Source: Candidatus Chlorohelix allophototropha (lineage in GTDB: Bacteria > Chloroflexota > Chloroflexia > Chloroheliales > Chloroheliaceae). From it: DNA of 64,000 bases. The notes beneath the pieces were generated by a model, which made no database searches, was not told where the DNA came from, and was given only the letters and a program-made list of their open reading frames with translations. A program made the position numbers and the translations under genes. Positions 33,613-40,588 of this stretch are shown in pieces. The stretch is taken from positions 1,444,934-1,508,933 of the forward strand of contig NZ_CP128399.1 in NCBI RefSeq assembly GCF_030389965.1. The letters are read 5' to 3'. Position 1 is the stretch's first letter. Each line of letters opens with the position of its first letter.

Positions 33613-34131
33613 CTAATCCCAACTGGAAACCTTAATAATCTGACCATTCTTATCAGCAGTTAACATACTACCTGCCTCATATTGCTTTCCATTGATGGTT
33701 ACTCTACCGATTGCTGTAATTTTTGTTCCATAACAAAATGGTGAACCGATAAGGGTGCCTGCTTTGAAATTTACAATAATCTTATCCGGTTGAGTAGTGT
33801 CATCTTGAACATCAACCTCAACCTTGCAAAGCTGGGTGTTCAGAGGATAAGTTTTGACAACCTCAGAATATGTAGGACCATCCGCTGGATTTCTAGTAGG
33901 AGTAGGCGGCAGCGGAGTAGCAGTTGGAGGTAGCGGGGTAGCAGTTGGAGGTACCGGAGTAGCAGTGGGCGGAAGTGGGGTAGCAGTTGGAGGTACCGGA
34001 GTGGCAGTGGGCGGAAGTGGGGTAGCGGTAGGAGGTACTGGAGTAGTTGTCGGATCACCACAAGCTGACAATAGAGCTACTAACAAAAGCAGGATACTAG
34101 CAATTACAGACACTAAATTCTTGCGACTCAT
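33613..34131 (-). CDS. Lipoprotein with PPTATP repeats
   Basis: A 172-residue lipoprotein. The signal peptide ends in the lipobox LLSAC near residue 24, followed by GDPTTTP and about eight PPTATP hexads (residues 30-80). A small beta domain of about 85 residues with two cysteines (LCKVEV, PFCYG) follows and ends in KVSSWD. The N-terminus matches that of the WD40 lipoprotein at 21958-23529. The linker suggests a stalk through the cell wall. The C-terminal domain is not recognised. The ribosome site is weak (AGGAAAG, 14 bases away). Confidence 0.8.
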   Translation of the reverse strand: MSRKNLVSVIASILLLLVALLSACGDPTTTPVPPTATPLPPTATPVPPTATPLPPTATPVPPTATPLPPTATPLPPTPTRNPADGPTYSEVVKTYPLNTQLCKVEVDVQDDTTQPDKIIVNFKAGTLIGSPFCYGTKITAIGRVTINGKQYEAGSMLTADKNGQIIKVSSWD

Positions 34132-34584
34132 ATTAATAATCTTACTTTCCTAGTGCGATTAAGTTAATAATTAGCACAAACAAACTCAGGCTTTTCTTGC
34201 AGCTGATCAACCTGTCAGTATGTTCAACAATCTTGTTGTACACTAAAAATTATTTGAGCGACGGAAATCAAAAAACCTAGCTTCAATAGCCTAAAACACC
34301 CCTTCTTTTGTCGTCCATTGCTCTGCAAATACCAGAGATGTTAATTGAATCTTATCCCTATTAGTAAGCTACTTTCACTATACTCTTTAAAGTAGATTTA
34401 ACATTGTAGTAAATACTACGATTATATTGTGCAAGGTTTATTAATTTTTGAAGCGGAAATTATTTTTACCGTCTGCGCTCGGAAAACTGCGTTGTATTAC
34501 ATCAATAAAGGAGTTTCATTTATATTGCTATAGCAAAGTTAATAAAGAAGCAGATACATTCAAGCCATGCCAACAACAGAGTAA
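34132..34584. other. 453-bp intergenic region
   Basis: AT-rich spacer between the lipoprotein start and the 3' end of the AlbA_2 gene. No ORF with a ribosome site, hairpin-plus-T terminator or known RNA was seen. It may hold the lipoprotein promoter. Confidence 0.5.
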
Positions 34585-36141
34585 TCAGGGGAGAATATAG
34601 CGACGGGCTTTTTTCTGCCCAACTGCTCGCAATGAACCTCGTTTGACCAATATTTCAAGGTCACGCATGCCGGTGCTTTCTGATACCCCAGTGATAGCGC
34701 GATACTCGCGATTGGTGATGCTGCCCTGCGTATGGACATGTTGCATTGCTGCTTTCAACCGCTCGTCTATATCGGCATAAATCGCCGGGTTTATCGCCCC
34801 TGTTCCTTTAATAGCTTGAGTGACTGTTTCAGGCAAAGAGTTTAAACTTCCTATTTCTATACCAGTCTCACTTTTATTGAAAGCAGGGGTAGTATTAGCA
34901 ACTATGGGATATGTAGGTTGAACTAGTTCGGAGGTAGGTGAGGACACAGCAGAGCGAAAGGTTACAACCAGTTCGCCCATTTCGCGAAACTCCGGGTCGG
35001 GCAAGCGGTGTTCGCGCATCTCGTTTATCATCAAGCGCACCCCGCTACCGATGGTTTCGACATAACCGGGAATATCGCGTAACAACCCGGCGATAACCGG
35101 ATTACGCAGTCGCGAAGGAGCTAAACCGTGCGACAACATCTCAAGGGTGATGCCCGGTAGCAGTTCACCGGGGCTATGCACCTCCAAGCGGGTGGGATAA
35201 TAGAAAAGGCGCACCGATTCGCCGGGGTGGCTGTAGTCGCGATGAATCAGAGCGTTGACCGTTGCCTCGCGCAATGCCAGTGATGAATATTCAGGCACAT
35301 CCACATGCCGGAAACCTTCACCTCTACTCTGCGTCACCGGCATGTGACGCTTCAACCAGCCTTCCACCTCTTGAATCAGAACTGGTAATGAACCACGAAA
35401 GATTTTCCGATCTTTGTAAGCGCGCACACCCAGTTCATCCCCGTATAGAACACAGGTTACGATAGATTGGAGTAGAAATTGCTGTGGCTCGAAGCCGAAA
35501 AATAGCAAACCCGCATTGGTAGGTATATAGCGGTCACCTTCTTTTATAGCACACTTAAGACCCACTAATGCATCTTCCAAGTTTCGGAAGCGATTCGCCC
35601 TTCCTATCAAACTCTGTTCGCCACGCCGCGCCAGAAAATCCTCGATGCGCTGACGATCAAGGTCTTCAAGGGTTGCACCCTCTGCCGGGCTAAGTTCCCA
35701 GCGCAAAACGCCCCGACTATACAGGCGGTTCGAAATTTCCTCTATAGAATGAGGGACGGTGTGGGTGCCGCGCCGCACCCAGAAAACGCCACCCGCTTGA
35801 TAAACCGGAGCTTTGCTGGCAGGCACATAAGCTACCACCACATTTTTATCTTGTAGGCTGAATATTTGCGGTTCGGGAGGCTCGAATACAAGCGGCGGTT
35901 GGCACATCCGGGCAGCGCGTAGCAGCACGTCAATTGCTTCGCCGTTATCCTTCACACCTCGAATCGCCAGCGTTCCATCCTCTACCCCTAGCACAATCCA
36001 ACCGCCTTTAGCATTAGCCAACCCGCACAACCGCTCTGCCAAATCGTTGGGGCGCGGTGGCGCTATTTTCAGTTCAAGGGTGGAACTCTCACCGGCGGCT
36101 ATCAACGCTGCAAGAGTGGCTGCATCCAGATTTTCGCTCAT
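34585..36141 (-). CDS. AlbA_2/HATPase_c_4 regulator (COG2865 type) with winged helix
   Basis: A 518-residue cytoplasmic protein. The N-terminal Schlafen/AlbA_2 domain shows SSTLELKIAPPRPNDLAERLCGLANAKGGWIVLGVEDG. A central region leads to the ATPase-like HATPase_c_4 part with LREATVNALIHRDYSHPG, SPGELLPGITLE, SRLRNPVIAGLLRDI and ETIGSGVRLM. The last 70 residues form a winged helix (TNREYRAITGVSESTGMRDLEILVKRG). Such proteins are thought to be DNA-binding regulators, often in accessory DNA. The gene lies directly downstream of the probable replication initiator; five ATAACC repeats precede its start and could be its own operator. The ribosome site is weak. Confidence 0.88.
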   Translation of the reverse strand: MSENLDAATLAALIAAGESSTLELKIAPPRPNDLAERLCGLANAKGGWIVLGVEDGTLAIRGVKDNGEAIDVLLRAARMCQPPLVFEPPEPQIFSLQDKNVVVAYVPASKAPVYQAGGVFWVRRGTHTVPHSIEEISNRLYSRGVLRWELSPAEGATLEDLDRQRIEDFLARRGEQSLIGRANRFRNLEDALVGLKCAIKEGDRYIPTNAGLLFFGFEPQQFLLQSIVTCVLYGDELGVRAYKDRKIFRGSLPVLIQEVEGWLKRHMPVTQSRGEGFRHVDVPEYSSLALREATVNALIHRDYSHPGESVRLFYYPTRLEVHSPGELLPGITLEMLSHGLAPSRLRNPVIAGLLRDIPGYVETIGSGVRLMINEMREHRLPDPEFREMGELVVTFRSAVSSPTSELVQPTYPIVANTTPAFNKSETGIEIGSLNSLPETVTQAIKGTGAINPAIYADIDERLKAAMQHVHTQGSITNREYRAITGVSESTGMRDLEILVKRGSLRAVGQKKARRYILP

Positions 36142-36155
36142 TTTATCCCAATTAC

Positions 36156-36203
36156 GGTTATGATGGTTATCTTACTGATGGTTATGACGGTTATGGTGGT
36201 TAT
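36156..36203. repeat. Five ATAACC (GGTTAT) repeats before the AlbA_2 gene
   Basis: GGTTAT starts at 36156, 36165, 36180, 36189 and 36198, with spacings of 9, 15, 9 and 9 bases. The array occupies most of the 80-bp gap between the initiator stop and the AlbA_2 start. It looks like an operator or small iteron array. Confidence 0.7.
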
Positions 36204-36221
36204 TATAGCAGAGCGGCGCAA

Positions 36222-37196
36222 TTATTCCTCATCCGAGTAGGGCAAGCTGTTAGAGCTTTTCAGCAAGTAATGATATTTGCCGTCCGGATTGGTATAAGCC
36301 GAATAATTTATCCCTGCGTTATTTTGAGCGCGTCCCGTGGGTCGCGATGAAACCGGCTTGTCGGTAGAGCGCAACATTTTGACCAGAAAGGCCGGGCGAT
36401 CGCGTACTCTTTCGGCGCTATCAACGTAATCCATCCAGCTTTCCACCGTTTTAAGGCTGGTATGCTGGCTGATTTCGCGAGCGACTTCCGGCGAAACTCC
36501 GTAATCAACCAGCAATTGCTCCACCACCGCCTGTTTGGGGTGGTTGTTTTGATTCAGTTTATTTGGGTTGTCTTTCTCTGTACGGGGTCTAAAGTTTTGA
36601 CTCCGGAGGTCTAGATCTTGTGGGTCGGGGTCTAAAATTTGTGCCTTGAGGTCTAAATTATAGACTTCAGGGTCTAAATCTTGTACCTTGGGGTCTAAAG
36701 TTTTGACCCCTGCTGGTTTGCGGTTATGTCTGATTTTGCGCTCTTCCGGTTCGATACATTCATCTGTATCAATCGGTTGGGCGGTTTCTACCATACGGAG
36801 GCAGTAATATTTTTTGATGCGGGCGAGGTCACGGGCGTCTACCTCTTCCAAAATAAAGCCGTCTTCGATGGCTTGTTTCAAGCCATTGCGTACCGATTGT
36901 TCGCTGAGGCGTGTGCCTAAATCCATACGCGAACCATCGGTGCGCTTGCGCCCGTAAATAAATTCGTCAATGGTGATGCGGCGTTTGATGCCGAATTCTT
37001 GGAAACCCCAAGTGTGCCTGAGAATATATTCTACTACTTTGAGTTCGGCTAGGCTGTTGATACGGGCGGTAATGTCCGTCCAGTTGTTGGGCATGCGGAA
37101 ATAATTGCTTTCCGGTCGTGAGAAACCTGCAAACTCGAATTTATCGGACGGAGAATCGCCATTATCGGGTTGTTCTGTTGTTGAACGCTTGCCCAT
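36222..37196 (-). CDS. Probable replication initiator (phage RepO/plasmid Rep-like)
   Basis: A 324-residue protein. Residues 25-145 form a winged-helix region (NYFRMPNNWTDITARINSLAEL, then KVVEYILRHTWGF, RITIDEFIYGRKR, LSEQSVRNGLKQAIEDGFI), the layout of phage replication protein O and many plasmid initiators. Residues 161-203 are a heptad repeat of the form LDPxxQD, encoded by six 21-bp direct repeats. The C-terminal part has VAREISQHTSLKTVESWMDYV and FLVKML, resembling the helical end of initiator proteins. Its position between ParB, an ATPase and a divergent small RNA supports a replication role (inference). GCAAGG precedes the ATG. One of the three 18-bp palindromes lies in its 3' coding part. 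Confidence 0.65.
   Translation of the reverse strand: MGKRSTTEQPDNGDSPSDKFEFAGFSRPESNYFRMPNNWTDITARINSLAELKVVEYILRHTWGFQEFGIKRRITIDEFIYGRKRTDGSRMDLGTRLSEQSVRNGLKQAIEDGFILEEVDARDLARIKKYYCLRMVETAQPIDTDECIEPEERKIRHNRKPAGVKTLDPKVQDLDPEVYNLDLKAQILDPDPQDLDLRSQNFRPRTEKDNPNKLNQNNHPKQAVVEQLLVDYGVSPEVAREISQHTSLKTVESWMDYVDSAERVRDRPAFLVKMLRSTDKPVSSRPTGRAQNNAGINYSAYTNPDGKYHYLLKSSNSLPYSDEE
36329..36346. repeat. 18-bp near-palindrome, copy 1 (candidate centromere site)
   Basis: CGCGTCCCGTGGGTCGCG, inside the 3' part of the initiator gene. The same core is found upstream of parA and downstream of the second parB. Only one base differs between copies. Confidence 0.75.
36586..36712. repeat. Six 21-bp direct repeats in the initiator gene (candidate iterons)
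   Basis: GGTCTA starts at 36586, 36608, 36629, 36650, 36671 and 36692 (spacings 22, 21, 21, 21, 21). The consensus is near GGTCTAAAtyTTGtrccttgG. A 21-base period is two helical turns and seven codons, so the array also makes a seven-residue protein repeat. Plasmid iterons have similar length and can lie within or next to rep. Confidence 0.75.
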
Positions 37197-37296
37197 ATAA
37201 CCTTGCCAGAACCTGTCTTTCAGCTAAACCTACCAATTTACCGGGTAAAAAAGAGATATCTTAATAAACTACCGGAGATAGGTGGATGGAACAAGC

Positions 37297-37324
37297 TTGA
37301 CATGCGACATGGGCAGGGTATAAT
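37297..37324 (+). promoter_or_regulatory. Full-consensus sigma-70 promoter with no downstream protein gene
   Basis: TTGACA (37297-37302) and TATAAT (37319-37324), both perfect, separated by 16 bases. It points away from the initiator gene, toward the 3' end of parB1. The predicted transcript starts near 37331. Confidence 0.85.
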
Positions 37325-37330
37325 AGAAGG

Positions 37331-37455
37331 ACAAAGGTTTGCATGCCCACATCGGGTAAAATTCAAGCCAGCCGCATCGGGTAATCCCCCCGGCTATACG
37401 CTAAACTTTGAAAAGGACAACCTCTCGCCGCCAAGCATACGAGGTTGTTTTTATT
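37331..37455 (+). ncRNA. Predicted small RNA next to the initiator leader
   Basis: A transcript from the consensus promoter would start near 37331 and end at the hairpin/T-run near 37452, about 120-125 nt. No ribosome site with a sensible frame lies inside it. It occupies the region between the initiator start (37196, minus) and the parB1 stop (37462, minus). If the initiator mRNA starts upstream of this region, or reads through from parB1, the small RNA is antisense to its leader, like the counter-transcribed RNAs that set plasmid copy number. This is inference from position and signals. Confidence 0.55.
37417..37452 (+). terminator. Intrinsic terminator of the predicted small RNA
   Basis: ACAACCTC (37417-37424) pairs with GAGGTTGT (37441-37448), followed by TTTTATTTT. 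AAAA before the stem could extend pairing. On the other strand it lacks a good T-run. Confidence 0.8.
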
Positions 37456-37461
37456 TTGGTT

Positions 37462-38550
37462 TCAGTCGCCGCTTTCCAACCGCTCTAAATCCTGTCGCAA
37501 TAGCGTTATCAATTCTTCGCGGCTTAACGGCTTTTCTTTTCCATTGCCTCCCCACCGACGGATGATTTCAAGATCCGCCAGTTTTATAGAGGGTTTCGGT
37601 TCGTTCTCTGGTTCTTCGCTCAGACCGGGCAAAATGGGTTGCTCGTTCTGTTTAGGCTGCTCTTTCTGCACAAGCTTTGAATTGTGACTGCTCAATTCGC
37701 CACCGCCGCGCCGTTGCGCCTTAACGCCCCGGTAGCCTTTTAGCAATTTTATGGCTTCGCTGCTGGAAGGCTTGCGCCCTAACTGCGTTTCTAATGTGCG
37801 AATTGCTTCTGCTGCTACACGCTGACGTTCTCGCGGAATGCGAGAAAGTTCTCGCACTACCCCTACCCCGTAGCTGAGTTCGCCGCCCGGTTCAATATTG
37901 TGAATAAAATCACTAAGAGTAGCCTGAGCTACAAATTGTGAATTATCTAACAAACTATCGGTGGTCTGATGCAACAAAATTCGGCGTGCTTCTGGGTCAA
38001 GATTCTCCGCAATAGAGATGCGTTCGGCTACATAAACCCTGCCAGCCTCGCCGCTTTTGCCCAATCGCTGTGCGATTTCCGCTTGAGTCATATTGAATTC
38101 CGAGGCGAGCAAGTGATAGCTTTCGCCCTCTTCCCACGGAGCAAGTGCGCGCCGTTGTACGTTCTCGGTAATGGCGTTGAGCAACGAACCTTGCGGGTCG
38201 GTTTCGCTCAAAATCAGTACCGGCACTAGCTTTTTGCCAAGTTCGCGTGCGGCGGTAAGGCGACGTTGTCCGGCGATAAGGGTATAACGGGTATCAGCGT
38301 TTGGTGCGGCGGGTTTTTCGCGCATAACCAACAACGGCTGGAGTATCCCCTGCGCTTCGATACTGGCTTTCAATTCTTCCAACGCCACGCGGTCGAGGGT
38401 TTTACGAGGCTGGCGTGGGTTTGGGTCTATCAGGTCAGAGCGAATCCAAGTAAGCCTGCCGGTGGGCGCTTCGTCCGCGCCTACGTCTTGCTGCCACAAC
38501 TCGCGCCGTGTTCCGGCAGTATTGGAATTGTTGTTGCGTTTCGCTGTCAT
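37462..38550 (-). CDS. ParB/Spo0J-family partition protein (first copy)
   Basis: About 362 residues. The N-terminal ParB/CTP-binding domain has LIDPNPRQPRKTLD, LKASIEAQGILQPLLV and LIAGQRRLTAAREL (the G-x-R-R CTP-binding box), then ITENVQRRALAPWEEGESYHLL and a helix-turn-helix (MTQAEIAQRLGKS). A linker and a C-terminal helical region follow. ParB proteins bind centromere sites and slide as CTP-gated clamps. The ATG at 38550 or a GTG at 38559 may be used; the start overlaps the stop of the ATPase gene, so they are cotranslated. The initiator lies 265 bp further downstream on the same strand. There is no adjacent parA on this strand. Confidence 0.88.
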   Translation of the reverse strand: MTAKRNNNSNTAGTRRELWQQDVGADEAPTGRLTWIRSDLIDPNPRQPRKTLDRVALEELKASIEAQGILQPLLVMREKPAAPNADTRYTLIAGQRRLTAARELGKKLVPVLILSETDPQGSLLNAITENVQRRALAPWEEGESYHLLASEFNMTQAEIAQRLGKSGEAGRVYVAERISIAENLDPEARRILLHQTTDSLLDNSQFVAQATLSDFIHNIEPGGELSYGVGVVRELSRIPRERQRVAAEAIRTLETQLGRKPSSSEAIKLLKGYRGVKAQRRGGGELSSHNSKLVQKEQPKQNEQPILPGLSEEPENEPKPSIKLADLEIIRRWGGNGKEKPLSREELITLLRQDLERLESGD

Positions 38551-38563
38551 CCCCACCACTAAA

Positions 38564-39436
38564 TTAATCTAAACCAGCCAGTTTTACCGCCTGTATAATA
38601 GTATGTTCGCTGATTTTGCTTTCGTCTTTTTGCGCGCCTAGCACTAATGCGTGGAAACCGATTTTGCAAATGTTACGCGGTATCCCATCGCTATAGCGCA
38701 CGAAAGCCTCCAGCGCGCCTTCATCGAAAATGACATTTACGTTGCCACCCACTACCTGAAGCCGGAAATTTACCAAATCCATAACTTCGGACGCACCAAG
38801 CTTATTAAGATAACTGTGAGTCACAACGCGCTGCCAGAGGTTTCCACGTCGTTTGATTATGTCAATCAACTCGGTTTGACCGAACAAGACAACCTGTAGT
38901 AACTTTTCTTCGCCCCGCTCAAAATTGCCGAGGTGACGTATGTATTCCAGAGCTTCTTTTCGCAAGCTTTGTGCTTCATCTATTAGTAGTACAATGTTGT
39001 TAAGCTTTAGCTGGGTTTCTTCCAGAATGAACGCCTGCAACTGATCCTGCATACGGCTCACCTGATTGCTGACCGGGTCTAGCCCGAACTCGCGTACAAT
39101 GGTGGAGAAAACCTGACTCGGTGTGCCGCTGGGATTACCTACATATGCAACCTTGTAGCCTTCGGTTATAGCGATGCGGTCGTACAGAAACTTGGCGGTG
39201 GTGCTTTTGCCCGCGCCGACTTCACCATACACCGCTGCAAGACCCTGTCGTTCTCTCAGTACTACCGAGACGGCGTTAATCGCTTGCAGGTATTGCCCCT
39301 TCTGCATAAAGAAGCGCAGGCTAGTGCCGGTAATAGGGAAGGGGTTTTCAGTCAAGCCCCAATGGAAAAATTCTTTCCCCACCCGGTCGAGTGGCTCCAT
39401 ACGTTGGGTTAGTGAAAACCTGCTAAGCTGGGTCAT
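38564..39436 (-). CDS. ExeA/TniB-like AAA+ ATPase
   Basis: A 290-residue ATPase beginning FFHWGLTENPFPITG, the standard ExeA-type start. Walker A is GEVGAGKST at 71-79 and Walker B is VLLIDEAQS near 149-156, with a sensor region VVLFGQTEL and an Arg-finger region further on. Family members include ExeA of secretion and the TniB/MuB-type DNA-targeting ATPases of transposons. No secretion genes lie nearby. Its placement first in an operon with ParB and the initiator suggests a DNA-related role in replication or partition (inference). It is divergent from parA across a 366-bp spacer. Confidence 0.85.
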   Translation of the reverse strand: MTQLSRFSLTQRMEPLDRVGKEFFHWGLTENPFPITGTSLRFFMQKGQYLQAINAVSVVLRERQGLAAVYGEVGAGKSTTAKFLYDRIAITEGYKVAYVGNPSGTPSQVFSTIVREFGLDPVSNQVSRMQDQLQAFILEETQLKLNNIVLLIDEAQSLRKEALEYIRHLGNFERGEEKLLQVVLFGQTELIDIIKRRGNLWQRVVTHSYLNKLGASEVMDLVNFRLQVVGGNVNVIFDEGALEAFVRYSDGIPRNICKIGFHALVLGAQKDESKISEHTIIQAVKLAGLD

Positions 39437-39644
39437 TTCAGATTAAAACCTTTTTTGATACAATAAACGGTATGCTGTTGATATATGTCGCTTTCATGAT
39501 GATTATAACCTATCGAGTCAAAAAATTGGTCATTTTTCTCATGACAGGTGAAAAATTTATGCCGAAATTTCTTGCTCATGTGTAACTTTGCTGGTAATTG
39601 TTCACCATCTTGAAAAACACATGTAAATTCTGGGAGTATTTAGG

Positions 39645-39673
39645 TTGACAGGTCAGTGCAAGAGTTCTAAAAT
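39645..39673 (+). promoter_or_regulatory. Sigma-70 type promoter of parA-parB
   Basis: TTGACA (39645-39650) and TAAAAT (39668-39673) with a 17-base spacer. It leaves a leader of about 120 bases that contains the 18-bp palindrome. Confidence 0.85.
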
Positions 39674-39731
39674 ATAGAGAGTGAATGGCTATCCTTGATA
39701 CTGATTACTCAATTACTGAACAACATTTGAT

Positions 39732-39749
39732 CGCGTCCCGCGGGTCGCG
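39732..39749. repeat. 18-bp near-palindrome, copy 2 (candidate centromere/operator)
   Basis: CGCGTCCCGCGGGTCGCG, 54 bp upstream of the parA start within its leader. It is placed where a ParB or ParA operator would control the operon. Confidence 0.8.
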
Positions 39750-39802
39750 ACGCGCATAACTAACCCGGTAGAGAACCCCTCCATCCGGTAAAGGACAAAA
39801 CA

Positions 39803-40588
39803 GTGCCAGCACGCGAAGCAATGAACAGATGTATAGCCAGCGCGAACCAGAAGGGTGGTGTAGGAAAAACCACTACATTGGTAAACCTTGCGGCTGAAAT
39901 GGCGAGTCGTGATTTTAAGGTACTGATTATAGACACCGATCCGCAGGAAGCCAGCGCCAGTTTGCGCTTGTTGGGATCGCGGAAATACAACCGTACTTTG
40001 GTAGATGTGTTGCAAGACGAGGCAAAACCGGAGGATACTATTATCCCGGTGACGAAAAATCTTGACTTGCTACCAAGCGATGCACGCCTGTCGGTGTGGG
40101 AACTGAATGCGCTGAACGAAATGGGACGCGAGTTTCTCTTTCGCCGCGCTCTTTCCGATTTCGTAAAGACTTACGATTATACTTTTATCGATTGTCCGCC
40201 TACGCTTGGCTTGATTGTTACAAATTCTCTGATGCTGGCGCGAGAAATTATCGTGCCGGTCAGTCCACAGGAACTGAGCGTGGTGGGTCTAACCCAATTC
40301 TCAAATACAGTGCAAGCTATTCGCACTACGCTGAACCATGAAAACTTGCGTGTGCTTGGCTATCTGCTCAATAATGTACCTGCACGTGGCAACGTTTATA
40401 CTGCTGTAAAGAATGCCGTTCGCAAACAGCTTGGCACATTGGTTTTCAAAACCGAAATACCGAGCAGTAGTGTTATCCCACAGGCGGAACTAATGCATCA
40501 ACCGCTCTTGGCGCACGACCCGCGTCACAAAATAACCGAGCTATATTCCGCACTGGCGGAGGAGGTGATTGCGCGTGGCAAGCGCTAA
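39803..40588 (+). CDS. parA: ParA-family partition ATPase
   Basis: A 261-residue ParA. The deviant Walker A KGGVGKTT lies at residues 17-24, the A' region LIIDTDPQEASAS near 46, and Walker B FIDCPPTLGL near 127. A later NNVPARGNVY segment and a C-terminal helix end the fold. It lacks a long N-terminal helix-turn-helix, so it is of the chromosomal/Ib-like small type. ParA forms ATP-dependent dimers on the nucleoid and moves ParB-centromere complexes. The GTG start at 39803 follows AAAGGAC. It overlaps the following parB by 14 bases. Confidence 0.93.
   Translation: MPAREAMNRCIASANQKGGVGKTTTLVNLAAEMASRDFKVLIIDTDPQEASASLRLLGSRKYNRTLVDVLQDEAKPEDTIIPVTKNLDLLPSDARLSVWELNALNEMGREFLFRRALSDFVKTYDYTFIDCPPTLGLIVTNSLMLAREIIVPVSPQELSVVGLTQFSNTVQAIRTTLNHENLRVLGYLLNNVPARGNVYTAVKNAVRKQLGTLVFKTEIPSSSVIPQAELMHQPLLAHDPRHKITELYSALAEEVIARGKR

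Larger units (their letters stand above)
39437..39802. other. 366-bp divergent control region of the partition module
   Basis: Spacer between the ExeA-like gene (minus) and parA (plus). It holds a clear parA promoter (39645-39673) and the second 18-bp palindrome (39732-39749) in the parA leader. The ATPase-side promoter could not be set with confidence. Confidence 0.65.

Noticed and set aside
36586..36712. CRISPR-like array
   Set aside because: The repeats are 21 bp with no spacers of constant unique length and lie inside a coding frame. They are direct repeats, not a CRISPR.
37203..37565. Open frame of 120 codons on the plus strand beside the initiator
   Set aside because: It overlaps the 3' end of parB1, has no ribosome site and an odd composition. 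The strong promoter and terminator inside it fit a small RNA better.
38564..39436. ExeA-like gene as part of a secretion system
   Set aside because: No secretin, pilin or other secretion genes lie nearby, while rep and par genes do.
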